Shown in pieces: positions 43,089-52,155 of a DNA stretch of 64,000 bases (positions are counted from its first letter, which is position 1; each line of letters starts with the position of its first letter). The position numbers and the translations under genes are program-made. The notes under the pieces are model-generated. The model saw only the letters and a list, made by a program, of their open reading frames with translations, was not told where the DNA came from and searched no databases. Source of the stretch: an uncultured Bacteroidales bacterium (GTDB lineage: Bacteria; Bacteroidota; Bacteroidia; Bacteroidales; Muribaculaceae). Where the stretch lies: NCBI GenBank assembly GCA_902787185.1, contig CADAFP010000002.1, forward strand, positions 1-64,000, given 5' to 3'.

Positions 43089-44801
43089 CTAATCGCTGAG
43101 AATTATGCTGATGATGGTGTTGACGTCGGTGATATTGATGACACCGTCACCGTTCACGTCACAGGTTACATCCTGCTTACCCGCGATAATGGCATCGACA
43201 ACCAGGTTGACGTCGCTGATGTTCACCGCGCCGTCATTATTCACGTCACCAATCATAACCGTCTGCTTCATGTACCAGAAAGCGGCAATCTCGGCTTCGG
43301 GGTCAACTGTCATGCCCGTGATAGGCTTGTTCATATAGCCACCCGTGTAAACAGTGGCGGCAGGCACCGAGTTGTTGGTGAGCGAGTCCAGACCGCCTTG
43401 TGGCCACGTGTCAGTCCTGTTGTTAGAGCTCGAGAGTACGCCGTCGGCGGGAATGAGCGTCATGCGCGGATGGCTGGCGTTGTTATTGGGCTCATTGTCA
43501 TTCCATGCCCGCGCGTCATAGTCCACATGCAGAATCAGAATGCCCTCGGCAGGAAGGTAAGAGTCCCAACCGCTATGGACACGGTATTCCAGCAGGTAAT
43601 ATTCATTGGGGTTAGCGTCATTCACGACCTTGACAGCACTGCCAAGGTCGGAGTTTAGCGGTGCCAATGAGTAACGGGTGTCCTCCACGGGGTCGATGAG
43701 GTCCATCCATCCCATGAAATTGCGTTCATAGGAAGTGTATCCTGCCGGCGTGTGTCCGTTGTTGAGGTAACAGCCGTTATCCATGACATCCCATGTGCTC
43801 ATGCCATAGGAGTAGCCGCCGGCGGTGTTATAGAAGTCAGGGAGGCCCAGGCAGTGCCCGAATTCGTGGCAGAAAGTGCCCACGCCGTCAATATTTGTGC
43901 TATTATTGTTGTTGCCCTCAAGCTCATTGAACACGGCAAACCTGTCGATGAGCACACCATCGAGTTCAAAAGGTCCCGTGGTGCTGCAAGACCAGCTGTA
44001 AGCCTCCTGCATGTCCCACTGGCACGGCCAGATGCACTCAGGCACGTAGCGCCAAGCTTGTGCCTCGCCCACACCGGCATAAAGCACGACCACCACATCG
44101 ACCTCGCCGTCACCGTCATTGTCATAGTCCGAGAAGTTCACTCCCGTCAGTCCCGTGCAGGCGTCAAAAATCATTGTTCCGATCCCTTTGTCAACTTCCT
44201 GCCCGAACTTGCGGATGTTACCGCCATAATATGCACGGTCCATCGGCAGTTCCACAGGGCCCAAGATATCAAACTGAGGTGAGAACATCCCGCGTGACTG
44301 CGTCTCAAAATAATGGAGACAGCTGTAGTCCTTCTCATTGAACTGGTTCTCAAAGGTAGCCAGAGGATCCTCATCGACGAACTTGATATCGGTGTAATTG
44401 ACCAGGATAATCGGGATGCGCGGCGAGCCTATCGTGGGCACCTGGGTGGCGGCTTCGCCCACACGGCGAGGCGCCATGCGTCGTGATGTCTCCAGCGTCA
44501 TCTGGTCACGGTAGGCGATGACAAACGCCTGTTCCTCGATACCACGGTGGCCCTCGTCATGGGCAAGCACATCGCTCATCGCGCCGCCCGCCGTGTAACG
44601 GTAGTCGCCACCCTTGTCGCGGGCGACCGTCAAGCCATCCATTGTCATCAGCGAGTGGCTACGCTCACCACCCACCATCATCAATGTCACGGTAGAGCCA
44701 TCGCTCTGGGTGTGGGTAAAGGGGACAGGCTTAGCAGGTGCTGCCAACATCATGCCCAGACACATCGTCGCTGCCACTATCAATAGCAAAAACCTTCTCA
44801 T
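43089..44801 (-). CDS. M6-family metalloprotease with C-terminal dockerin
   Basis: Secreted zinc protease of the immune-inhibitor-A class, 570 residues. Signal peptide (1-22), propeptide (about 25-115), catalytic domain with the zinc motif HEFGHCLGLPDFY (about 312-324), a C-terminal beta region and two dockerin repeats at the end (GDVNNDGAVNISDV, DVNGDGVINITDV). Its ATG overlaps the stop of the upstream lipoprotein gene (44798-44801), so both come from one mRNA. It probably degrades host or dietary protein outside the cell (family inference). Confidence 0.92.
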   Translation of the reverse strand: MRRFLLLIVAATMCLGMMLAAPAKPVPFTHTQSDGSTVTLMMVGGERSHSLMTMDGLTVARDKGGDYRYTAGGAMSDVLAHDEGHRGIEEQAFVIAYRDQMTLETSRRMAPRRVGEAATQVPTIGSPRIPIILVNYTDIKFVDEDPLATFENQFNEKDYSCLHYFETQSRGMFSPQFDILGPVELPMDRAYYGGNIRKFGQEVDKGIGTMIFDACTGLTGVNFSDYDNDGDGEVDVVVVLYAGVGEAQAWRYVPECIWPCQWDMQEAYSWSCSTTGPFELDGVLIDRFAVFNELEGNNNNSTNIDGVGTFCHEFGHCLGLPDFYNTAGGYSYGMSTWDVMDNGCYLNNGHTPAGYTSYERNFMGWMDLIDPVEDTRYSLAPLNSDLGSAVKVVNDANPNEYYLLEYRVHSGWDSYLPAEGILILHVDYDARAWNDNEPNNNASHPRMTLIPADGVLSSSNNRTDTWPQGGLDSLTNNSVPAATVYTGGYMNKPITGMTVDPEAEIAAFWYMKQTVMIGDVNNDGAVNISDVNLVVDAIIAGKQDVTCDVNGDGVINITDVNTIISIILSD

Positions 44802-45355
44802 TGTTGATTTGATTCCTGGTTAATGTATTCTTTCATGTTGGCTTTCCAGTCGATGTTGTTGGTGACATCGATGAAATTGTCAATCTTCCACAGGCCGCCT
44901 TCGTTCACCATTTCCAAGCGCACTGCTGTTACATTGCCGCAGTTATGAAGGTTCAGTTCGGCTACGGCAGTAGAATCGGTCATTGACACGACACGGACAT
45001 CACTCACCGACAAGTCTTGCCAGTCCTGGCCCATGATCCAATAATCAGCCTCAAAGAACCCCATCATGCCCTCGGCGGCATGGGCCTCATCGGCCGACCT
45101 CACCTTAAGCGTCCAATCGTTCCAATCCTGGGAGCAGAACAGGCTATCAGCAGCCGCAGTGGGCGCCTCGTGGGTATCAGTGGTCGAATCGGCCACGTTA
45201 TAGCGCTTGAAGGTCGCGTCATAGATGTCATTTACCCGCTGTACCAGCGCTGAGGTGTCTAATGAAAGTGTAGTAGTCTCACTGTTGTCAACACGGCCTT
45301 GATTTGAGCAAGCGAACAAGGCCATAACGGCCGATAATAATAGCAATTTCTTCAT
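44798..45355 (-). CDS. Small lipoprotein (possibly DUF3828-like)
   Basis: The start at 45355 gives a signal peptide with lipobox (LFACS, Cys16); the longer frame to 45502 adds 49 residues without signal features. The 185-residue product has an NTF2-like pattern of helices and strands ending in GGLWKIDNFID, similar to DUF3828 proteins, but recognition is tentative. It precedes the M6 protease with a 4-bp overlap, and may be its inhibitor, chaperone or surface partner (inference). Confidence 0.7.
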   Translation of the reverse strand: MKKLLLLSAVMALFACSNQGRVDNSETTTLSLDTSALVQRVNDIYDATFKRYNVADSTTDTHEAPTAAADSLFCSQDWNDWTLKVRSADEAHAAEGMMGFFEADYWIMGQDWQDLSVSDVRVVSMTDSTAVAELNLHNCGNVTAVRLEMVNEGGLWKIDNFIDVTNNIDWKANMKEYINQESNQQ

Positions 45356-45383
45356 AATGATCCTTTTATTATATTTGTAATGG

Positions 45384-45391
45384 CAAAGGTA
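45384..45391 (-). promoter_or_regulatory. -7 element of the lipoprotein-M6 operon
   Basis: TACCTTTG on the minus strand, 28 bp before the ATG at 45355. It lies back to back with the lysO -7 box at 45404. Confidence 0.45.
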
Positions 45392-45403
45392 GTATTTTTT
45401 ATT

Positions 45404-45411
45404 TAACTTTG
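45404..45411 (+). promoter_or_regulatory. -7 element of lysO, leaderless arrangement
   Basis: TAACTTTG ends 7 nt before the ATG at 45419, so the transcript would begin at or next to the start codon. Confidence 0.5.
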
Positions 45412-45418
45412 CAGCCTT

Positions 45419-45697
45419 ATGCTCAAAGTTGTTGCCATTATGCTCAGTGGAATGGCTGTCGGCTTCCTGATGAGGAAACGGCGGTTGCGAGTGGTGCCTC
45501 ATGCGGTGACGGTGCTCATCTGGCTGCTGCTGTTCTTCTTGGGCGTCGAGGTGGGCGAGAACCCGCAGGTCGTGGGAGGCATCCGCGATTTGGGACTTGA
45601 GGCACTATGGCTCGCGATGACGGGCATCGCCGGCACGGTGCTGTTCTCGTGGGCATTGTGGAAATGGGTGAGCAGGAAGAAAGGAGGGAAGCCATGA
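45419..45697 (+). CDS. lysO: LysO-family lysine exporter, N-terminal subunit
   Basis: A 92-residue membrane protein with three hydrophobic helices, matching the N-terminal part of LysO (DUF340), which exports L-lysine in E. coli. Motifs FFLGVEVGEN fit the family. In many Bacteroidales the exporter is encoded by two genes, as here: the second part starts at 45694 with a 4-bp ATGA overlap. This is therefore a natural split, not a frameshift; both ends have clear start and stop signals. Confidence 0.8.
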   Translation: MLKVVAIMLSGMAVGFLMRKRRLRVVPHAVTVLIWLLLFFLGVEVGENPQVVGGIRDLGLEALWLAMTGIAGTVLFSWALWKWVSRKKGGKP

Positions 45698-46296
45698 AGG
45701 GAAGCCTCATCATTGTGGCGTTCTTCATTGCGGGTATCGCCTGTGGGCTGATGCACTTGCTGCCTGACCTGAATGCCTATGGCAACGTGAGCTACCTGAC
45801 GCTGTGCGCGCTGCTCTTCTGCGTAGGCATCACCGTGGGCAACAACACCACATTGCTCAAAACCTTTAAGAGTCTGGACCGTCGCCTGATGCTGCTGCCG
45901 CTGATGACCATTGTGGGTACCCTCACGGCTACCGCCATTGCCGCCGTTGGTCTGCCCCACCGCAGCCTCACCGACTGCCTGGCCGTGGGCTCAGGCTTTG
46001 GTTACTACTCACTGTCCAGCATCTTCATCACGCAATACCGAGGTCCCGAGCTGGGTACTATCGCCCTGCTGGCCAACATCATCCGCGAGGTCTTCACCCT
46101 GCTGGGCGCCCCGCTGCTGGTTAAATACTTCGGACCTCTCTCCCCCATCTCCTGCGGCGGTGCCACCACGATGGACACGACACTGCCCATCATCACGCGC
46201 ACCAGCGGCCAGGACTTTGTCCTGCTCTCGTTGTTCCATAGCTTTCTCGTCGATTTCTCGGTGCCATTTCTGGTTACCTTCTGGTGCACGCTGTGA
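45694..46296 (+). CDS. LysO-family lysine exporter, C-terminal subunit
   Basis: A 200-residue membrane protein with about five helices corresponding to the C-terminal part of LysO. Conserved segments are FCVGITVGNN, GSGFGYYSLSSIFI and CGGATTMDTTLPIITR. The start at 45694 overlaps the first subunit's stop; an in-frame ATG at 45607 would lie deep inside the upstream gene. The two parts together equal the length of single-chain LysO (about 300 residues). Confidence 0.82.
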   Translation: MKGSLIIVAFFIAGIACGLMHLLPDLNAYGNVSYLTLCALLFCVGITVGNNTTLLKTFKSLDRRLMLLPLMTIVGTLTATAIAAVGLPHRSLTDCLAVGSGFGYYSLSSIFITQYRGPELGTIALLANIIREVFTLLGAPLLVKYFGPLSPISCGGATTMDTTLPIITRTSGQDFVLLSLFHSFLVDFSVPFLVTFWCTL

Positions 46297-46299
46297 CGG

Positions 46300-46388
46300 A
46301 GAAAACGGAAATAACGGAATTTACGGAATTTACGGAGATAACGGACTAACAACTAGAAACTAGGGACTAAGGACTAGGGACTAAAAAT
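46300..46388. repeat. Junction repeat array (ACGGAATTT and ACTAGGG types)
   Basis: ACGGAAATA/ACGGAATTT units of 9-10 bp change into ACTAGAAACTAGGGACTAAGG heptads, ending at the mtgA stop. Unlike the others, it lies between convergent genes. Confidence 0.75.
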
Positions 46389-47080
46389 TATTGGGCGCAG
46401 ACGTCGCGGGGGAACTGGTCGATTTGGTTCATGCGCTTCTTGATGGTGTTGTGCATCTTCTTCATTTTGGCACTTGGATGGGCGCTGTCGCGGTGCAAGG
46501 GATTGGGCAGCGAGACAGCGATATAGGCGCACTGGTCTTTGGTCAAGCGGTCGGGGGTGGTGTTGAAATTGATGTGTGCCACGGCGTCGGCACCATAGAT
46601 GCCCTTGCCCATCTCGATGGAGTTGAGATAGACTTCCATGATGCGTTCCTTGCCCCAGATTTTCTCAATCAGAAAGGTGAAATAAGCCTCCAAGCCCTTA
46701 CGCAGCCACGACCTGTGCTGCCACAAGAAGACGTTGCGGGCCGTCTGCTGGCTGATGGTGCTGGCACCGCGCTGGCGCTTGCCCTCCTGGGCTTCGATTT
46801 GGGCCTTTTGAATCTGTTCGAGGTCAAACCCGCCATGCTTGAGAAACAGGTTGTCCTCACTGGCCATCGCCGCCTGAGGCAGGTTGTGGTTGATGCGTTC
46901 CAGCGGCACCCAATGATGGCACAGCGTGGGTGACTCGCCATCAATCATCTGCTCGACGCAACGTATGAGCATCAACGGCGTGATATAGACGGGGATATAC
47001 TTCAAAATCACCACGGCCAGAATCGTCGAGGTAAAGAAGAAAATCAATATGTTGCGCAACCAGCGGCTGAATGTTTTCAT
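46388..47080 (-). CDS. mtgA: Monofunctional biosynthetic peptidoglycan transglycosylase
   Basis: GT51 enzyme that polymerises lipid II into glycan strands. One N-terminal transmembrane helix (about residues 10-32), then the GT51 domain with the catalytic-glutamate motif ASEDNLFLKHGGFD (about 72-85), RGASTISQQTARN (about 107-119) and KERIMEVYLNSIEMG (about 147-161). The 230-residue length and absence of a transpeptidase domain fit MtgA. The -7 box TATCTTTG is 8 nt before the ATG, so a leaderless mRNA is likely. Confidence 0.95.
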   Translation of the reverse strand: MKTFSRWLRNILIFFFTSTILAVVILKYIPVYITPLMLIRCVEQMIDGESPTLCHHWVPLERINHNLPQAAMASEDNLFLKHGGFDLEQIQKAQIEAQEGKRQRGASTISQQTARNVFLWQHRSWLRKGLEAYFTFLIEKIWGKERIMEVYLNSIEMGKGIYGADAVAHINFNTTPDRLTKDQCAYIAVSLPNPLHRDSAHPSAKMKKMHNTIKKRMNQIDQFPRDVCAQ

Positions 47081-47088
47081 TTCGGCGA

Positions 47089-47096
47089 CAAAGATA
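47089..47096 (-). promoter_or_regulatory. -7 element of mtgA, leaderless arrangement
   Basis: TATCTTTG on the minus strand, with 8 nt between it and the ATG (47078-47080). Confidence 0.5.
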
Positions 47097-47247
47097 CAAT
47101 GAAAAAACGATTTAACGGCAAATCACGCCAACTCATACGCTTTTTGACACCCGATTTCGAGAGGCATTCGCGACACGCCCCTATAGGAAGTCGTTGATGC
47201 CGTGTCTCCGGAATTTGCCAGGCAAGGCGACTATAGACCTTGATTTA

Positions 47248-48888
47248 TCAGTATCCAGGATTCTGGGCGCTGCCGCTGGCCGAAAGTGTCTCGCCCGGGA
47301 TGGGGAACACCAGGGTATAGCCGTGACGGTCGGCATCGGTCTGGGGACGGTCGGTATAAGGACGGGTGAACAGGCCGAAACGGATGAGGTCATTGCGGCG
47401 CCATCCCTCCCAAGCCAGTTCCAACAGGCGCTCCTCAAGAACATTATCGAGCGTAGCGGTTCGCGCCGGCATCTTGACACGTGCCCTAACCTGGTTGAGC
47501 AAGGCATCGGCGCCGGCTCCCGCCCTGCCGTCACGCAACATGGCCTCGCACTGCATCAGCAGCACGTCGGCATAGCGGAACAGCACGATGTCGTTGCGGC
47601 GCAGTTGTCCGTCGCTCATCGCCGCCAGGTCAACCTCGTATTTGCGCATCCTCGCGCCAGCCGTTTTCTCATACGGGTTGTTGGAGAGGTCGAGTTTCAC
47701 CGCCAGGGGATAGTAAACCAGTGGCGAACCGTCGTCAAGGGTGACCGTCGCTCCCGTCCTGTCATTATATACCTGATCGTAAAAGTAGGTCCAGAACAGG
47801 CGGATGTCAGCGTCCACGCCCTTATCGTAGCCAAATGCCTTCATCGCCTCAATGGTCGCACACGGACCATTCTCGCCGTTCAGCCCTAAGGCTGAAGCAT
47901 GGTTGTAGTGCAGCGAACGGAACTGCTGGGTGAAGCGGTTGGCACAGTTGTAGATATCCATCGGGATGGTGAAAATCAGTTCGGGCGACTCCTCGTTGCT
48001 GATGTCGAAATTGTCTTGGAATTCATCGGCCAGCGTGTATCCGCTTATCCCGATGATGATGCAATAATGTTCCACGGCCTGCCAGGTGTTCATCGTCTCG
48101 CCATCAACGGTCCACATCATTGCAGAGCCGTCGGGACGCTGACCGTCGGTCCAGTCATCGTCGGCATAGACCTCGGCATTCAACAGTACCTTCGCCAACA
48201 AGAAGTCCACCACGTCACGAGTCATGCGCCCGTAATACTCTCCCGGTTGGGGACTGCGTAGGACTGGAAGGTATTCGTCAGCAGCCTGCAACTCCTCAAC
48301 GATATGCCTGAATGCCGCGGAGCGGGATTGCAGTTTCATCTCCTCGACCGTCGGGTCAGAACTCAGGAACAGCGGCACGCGGCCATAAAGGTCCATCGCA
48401 TAGAATAGGAACATGGCACGCAGGGCACGCGCCTCGGCACGTATCGTGCTCACATCTTCGCCGGGATGGGAGTGGGCAAACGAGTTGATGCGCTCCAAGG
48501 CGCGATTACAGGCAAGCACCTCCTTGAAGAGGTAATTCCAGGTATCGCCCGTGAAATCGACATTGCCGAAGCGGTGCAGGAACAGGTTCTGCCAGATACC
48601 GCCGTCATACCAATCGGCACCCCTGGTGGGAATCATCGCCTCGTCGGTCGAGAACGTGTTCAGGTCCCACACTCCGCGGGCAGTGCCCTGCAGTCCCTGG
48701 GACGGGGCGCTACCGCCAACGTTGAGGTAAATGCTGCCCAACGCGTTATTCCACAGGTCAGTCACCGTATTGTAAGCCTCGTTTTCGGGCAGGCGGTCAG
48801 TCGGATTGTCCTCAAGGAACTTTTCGCACGAAACCAGCAACAGAATAGCGGCGGCCAATGTCAGGCTATAGATGATATATCGTTTCAT
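47248..48888 (-). CDS. SusD/RagB-type surface lipoprotein (second locus)
   Basis: Surface lipoprotein of 546 residues with the lipobox LLVSC (Cys20) and SusD features: FLEDNPTDRLPENEAY opening, NRALERINSF and AEARALRAMFLFYAMDLYGRVP (helical TPR region) near residues 135-160, and an ERLLELAWEGWRRNDLIRFG segment near the C-terminus. It follows the SusC gene by 13 bp. No degradative enzyme, sigma factor or FecR gene adjoins this pair; the ligand is unknown. Confidence 0.92.
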   Translation of the reverse strand: MKRYIIYSLTLAAAILLLVSCEKFLEDNPTDRLPENEAYNTVTDLWNNALGSIYLNVGGSAPSQGLQGTARGVWDLNTFSTDEAMIPTRGADWYDGGIWQNLFLHRFGNVDFTGDTWNYLFKEVLACNRALERINSFAHSHPGEDVSTIRAEARALRAMFLFYAMDLYGRVPLFLSSDPTVEEMKLQSRSAAFRHIVEELQAADEYLPVLRSPQPGEYYGRMTRDVVDFLLAKVLLNAEVYADDDWTDGQRPDGSAMMWTVDGETMNTWQAVEHYCIIIGISGYTLADEFQDNFDISNEESPELIFTIPMDIYNCANRFTQQFRSLHYNHASALGLNGENGPCATIEAMKAFGYDKGVDADIRLFWTYFYDQVYNDRTGATVTLDDGSPLVYYPLAVKLDLSNNPYEKTAGARMRKYEVDLAAMSDGQLRRNDIVLFRYADVLLMQCEAMLRDGRAGAGADALLNQVRARVKMPARTATLDNVLEERLLELAWEGWRRNDLIRFGLFTRPYTDRPQTDADRHGYTLVFPIPGETLSASGSAQNPGY

Positions 48889-48901
48889 GATTGTCTGTGC
48901 T

Positions 48902-51604
48902 TTAGAATGTTACGGTAACTCCTAAATAATAGGAACGGGTGACGGGATAGATGTTCTTGTCGTCAACACCCAGTGTGCCATTGACCGACGAACTGTTGAT
49001 GATGGGCGTCAGGCCAGAGTAGCCCGTGATGGTGCCCAACTCATCTATCGTGAGCGCCAGACGCAGACGGCTGATTGTTCGTGCAAGACTCTTGCCCAAA
49101 GGCACGTTCCAGCCCAGGGTAAGGTAGTCAAAGTCAACGTAATCGCCGCGCTCCAGCCAATAGTCGGTTGCTGTCTGGTCGTTGATGGCGCGGCCTGGGG
49201 CGTCGGCCAACACATTATAACCCGGCAGACTGTTCATGTTCATGTAGGTCAACGCGGTGCCGTTGTAAATCTTGTGTCCAAAAGCACCGTTAATCTGCAA
49301 CGTCACATCCCACTGCTTGAAACGGAAGTTGATGTTGCTGCCCAGCAGCACCTTGGGCATCGCCTGGCCGCACACTCGGCGGTCCTTGCCGTTGGCGATG
49401 TCGATGTCGCCCGAATTGTCAAGGTCAGCGATTTCGTACACATAGCCACCCAGCCCGTCGCTCTTCAGTCCCGTGCAGTGCGGCAGATAGAACACGCCCA
49501 GCGGCTGTCCCACCATCTGATAAACGATATGGTTGTTGCCACCGTGGAAACCCGCGCCGTTGAGGTTGACCAGATCCACCTCGGCGGGGGCCTCAAGCCA
49601 GAAGTCGTTGTAATAGCCGCTCAGGGAGAGCAGTTTGTTGTACTGGTAGGCGACATTAGCATTGATGTTCAACTCCATATCACGCGTGGTGAGCGGCGAG
49701 AGACCCAACGCCAACTCGATACCGCTGTTACGCATCGAGCCCAAGTTGTCGAGCAGTTTGTTGTAACTGAACGGGGGCACTCCGACATTATATAAGTAAA
49801 GCATGTCGGTCGTCTTGGAGGTATAGAAGTCCAACGAGGCGATGATGCGGTTGCCCAAGAAGGCTGCGCTCACGCCGGTATTGAAACTGCGCTTCACCTC
49901 CCACTTGAGGTCGGGATTAGAGTTGAGTAAGGCATCGAGCGTCACAGCCAGTTTCTCGCCCACAAGGGGAATACCCGCAGGCGTAAGCACTTTTTGAGCC
50001 ATATAACTCTCCACGGCACCCTGATTACCCGCCAAACCGTAGCCTACGCTCCACTTGAGGTCATCGAGCCACTCCACATCTTTCAAAAACGCCTCACGGC
50101 CGATGTTCCAAGCCGCCGAAACCGAGGGGAAGAAACCCCACTTGTTACCCGAAGCGAACTTCGACGAGCCGTCGGAACGGGCGGCAACGGTCAACGAGTA
50201 GCGGTTGTCGTAGTCATAGTTGACACGTGCCATGAACGATGCCAGCGAAGGGACGTTGCGGTAACTGCCAGTGCCATCCCACAGCGTCACCGATCCCGCC
50301 TGGATGGCATCGATGCCGATAGCGTTGGTAGAGAACCCAGTCGTTGTGGTATAGAATCCCGAGTGGATGTTACGCTCCACCTCGGCAAGGCCCATCACAT
50401 TGATATGATTGAGGCCCAACGACTTGTCCCACGTCACGATGGCATTTCCCAGCCAGGACTCGGTCTTGGCACTGCTGCGGAATCCCTTGCCGCCACTCCA
50501 GATGCTCGTCGGCAGGAATTGGGCTATCTCGACCTCGTTGTGGCTGTAGGCGCCGAAGAACGAGAGCTTCCAGTTGGGCGTCAAGTCGAAAGTGAGTTTG
50601 GCATGGGTGCTCAGGTGAGTCGTCTTGTCCTGGGTGCGGCTATCCATCAGCACCAGAGGATGGTTAATCTGGTTGGCGTAGGTGAAGCCGTCCCAGCCGC
50701 CCGAGCTGTTGCGCTCGGTGCCGAAGGTGGGATTCCATGCCTGAGCCGAGTAGAAGGTCTTCTGCACATCATAGACGGAGGTCATGTCTCTCTGCACATT
50801 GCCGAACACGCCCACCTCGATGGTCAACAGGTCGTTGAACATGCGCTGATGCATGTTCATGTTGCTCGTCAGATTGCGCAGTTTGTTATGAAGGATGACC
50901 CCGTCGTGGTCCATGTATCCCAGCGACACACGGTAGCCCGAACGGTCACCACCACCCATGAAAGCAATGTGATGGTCCTGAAGGAAGGCGGTTTGCTGGA
51001 TAGCCTTCTGCCAATCTGTGTTAAATCCCTTATCAATGAGCATACCACCCTGGGCACGCACGGCATCGCGGTAGCCCGCGGCATCAAGCATCTTGAGGTT
51101 TTTGCTCACATGGGACACGCCCAGACTGCCGTTATAAGTGACAGTGGCACGGTTGGCAGCACCCTTCTTGGTGACCACCTCGATGACACCCGAAGCACCA
51201 CGCGAGCCATACTGGGCGGTTTCGCTGGCATCCTTTAGCACCGTAAAACTCTCGATATCAGATGGATATATCGACGAAAGGGTGTTCAGGTCACCGAACA
51301 CACCATCAACAATAATCAATGGGTCGTTGCCACCAGTGACCGATGTGGTACCGCGCACGCGCACAGCATTCATCGCTGCAGCGCCGTTGTTGCTCTTTTG
51401 GATGGTCACACCAGCAACACGACCGTTGATGGCCTCCAGAGGATTGGTCACCTGTTGCTGACTGACGTCCTTGGCAGTGACCACAGTGGGTGACAGCAAG
51501 CGGGCAACGCTATCGGCAGGAACCAGTGATTGGGATGACATCGTGACACCTATTGTCAGCATCCCCACAAGAGTCACACACCTCAAGTAAAGACCAGTTT
51601 TCAT
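48902..51604 (-). CDS. SusC/RagA TonB-dependent transporter, minimal form (second locus)
   Basis: A 900-residue outer-membrane transporter. After the signal peptide (about 1-24) only a 10-20 residue spacer precedes the plug domain (about 40-150, VTNPLEAINGRVAGV and GSRGASGVIEVVTKK). Both the STN domain and the carboxypeptidase-regulatory-like domain found in the 12526 SusC are missing. The barrel ends in YYLGVTVTF. This makes it shorter than usual (about 1000-1100). Its ATG overlaps the rsmD stop by one base (TAATG), so expression is tied to a housekeeping gene, an odd arrangement for a nutrient transporter. Confidence 0.92.
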   Translation of the reverse strand: MKTGLYLRCVTLVGMLTIGVTMSSQSLVPADSVARLLSPTVVTAKDVSQQQVTNPLEAINGRVAGVTIQKSNNGAAAMNAVRVRGTTSVTGGNDPLIIVDGVFGDLNTLSSIYPSDIESFTVLKDASETAQYGSRGASGVIEVVTKKGAANRATVTYNGSLGVSHVSKNLKMLDAAGYRDAVRAQGGMLIDKGFNTDWQKAIQQTAFLQDHHIAFMGGGDRSGYRVSLGYMDHDGVILHNKLRNLTSNMNMHQRMFNDLLTIEVGVFGNVQRDMTSVYDVQKTFYSAQAWNPTFGTERNSSGGWDGFTYANQINHPLVLMDSRTQDKTTHLSTHAKLTFDLTPNWKLSFFGAYSHNEVEIAQFLPTSIWSGGKGFRSSAKTESWLGNAIVTWDKSLGLNHINVMGLAEVERNIHSGFYTTTTGFSTNAIGIDAIQAGSVTLWDGTGSYRNVPSLASFMARVNYDYDNRYSLTVAARSDGSSKFASGNKWGFFPSVSAAWNIGREAFLKDVEWLDDLKWSVGYGLAGNQGAVESYMAQKVLTPAGIPLVGEKLAVTLDALLNSNPDLKWEVKRSFNTGVSAAFLGNRIIASLDFYTSKTTDMLYLYNVGVPPFSYNKLLDNLGSMRNSGIELALGLSPLTTRDMELNINANVAYQYNKLLSLSGYYNDFWLEAPAEVDLVNLNGAGFHGGNNHIVYQMVGQPLGVFYLPHCTGLKSDGLGGYVYEIADLDNSGDIDIANGKDRRVCGQAMPKVLLGSNINFRFKQWDVTLQINGAFGHKIYNGTALTYMNMNSLPGYNVLADAPGRAINDQTATDYWLERGDYVDFDYLTLGWNVPLGKSLARTISRLRLALTIDELGTITGYSGLTPIINSSSVNGTLGVDDKNIYPVTRSYYLGVTVTF

Positions 51605-52155
51605 TATTCAGGTTTGGTATTATTGATTTCAAACAGAGAGAAATTTACCTTGCCGTAAACGCGCTGCTGCGAGAAATGGGGCAAGGCGCTGAAGTCATGC
51701 TCGCGCGGATGCTCCATGATGAACAGTGTGCCCTCATGCACCAGCGGGGAGTCGAGGACCAGTTTGGGCACCTCGGCAAATCGCGGCAAGTCATAGGGTG
51801 GGTCGGCAAAAATCACGTCAAACGACTGGCGACATGTGGCGAGAAACTTAAACACATCGCCACGCACCAGCGTCAGGTTAGGGTCGCCCAGCTGTTGCTG
51901 AACACGCTTGATGAACTCGGCCTGGGTGCGTGCCTTCTCGACGGCGGTCACATGGGCCGCGCCGCGTGAGAGGAACTCAAAACTCATGGCCCCGGTACCG
52001 GCAAACAGGTCGAGCACGGCCTTGTCCTCGAGGTCGATGATATTGCCCAAGACGTTAAACAGGTTTTCACGCGCCATGTCGGTCGTGGGGCGTGCGGTGA
52101 TATTGGTGGGGACGTCAAAGCGGCGACGCCCGTATTTTCCACTGATTATTCGCAT
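51604..52155 (-). CDS. rsmD: 16S rRNA (guanine-966-N2)-methyltransferase
   Basis: SAM-dependent methyltransferase that modifies G966 of 16S rRNA. The SAM-binding segment VLDLFAGTGAMSFEFLSRGA lies near residues 54-73 and the catalytic DPPYDLP near 120. The N-terminal RIISGKYGRRR is the family signature and the 183-residue length is typical. It overlaps the upstream DUF3822 gene by 10 bp, a pairing common in Bacteroidales, and the downstream SusC start by one base. Confidence 0.95.
   Translation of the reverse strand: MRIISGKYGRRRFDVPTNITARPTTDMARENLFNVLGNIIDLEDKAVLDLFAGTGAMSFEFLSRGAAHVTAVEKARTQAEFIKRVQQQLGDPNLTLVRGDVFKFLATCRQSFDVIFADPPYDLPRFAEVPKLVLDSPLVHEGTLFIMEHPREHDFSALPHFSQQRVYGKVNFSLFEINNTKPE

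Noticed and set aside
45419..46296. Frameshifted lysO
   Set aside because: The two frames overlap by ATGA and each has a proper start and stop; split LysO is known in Bacteroidales.
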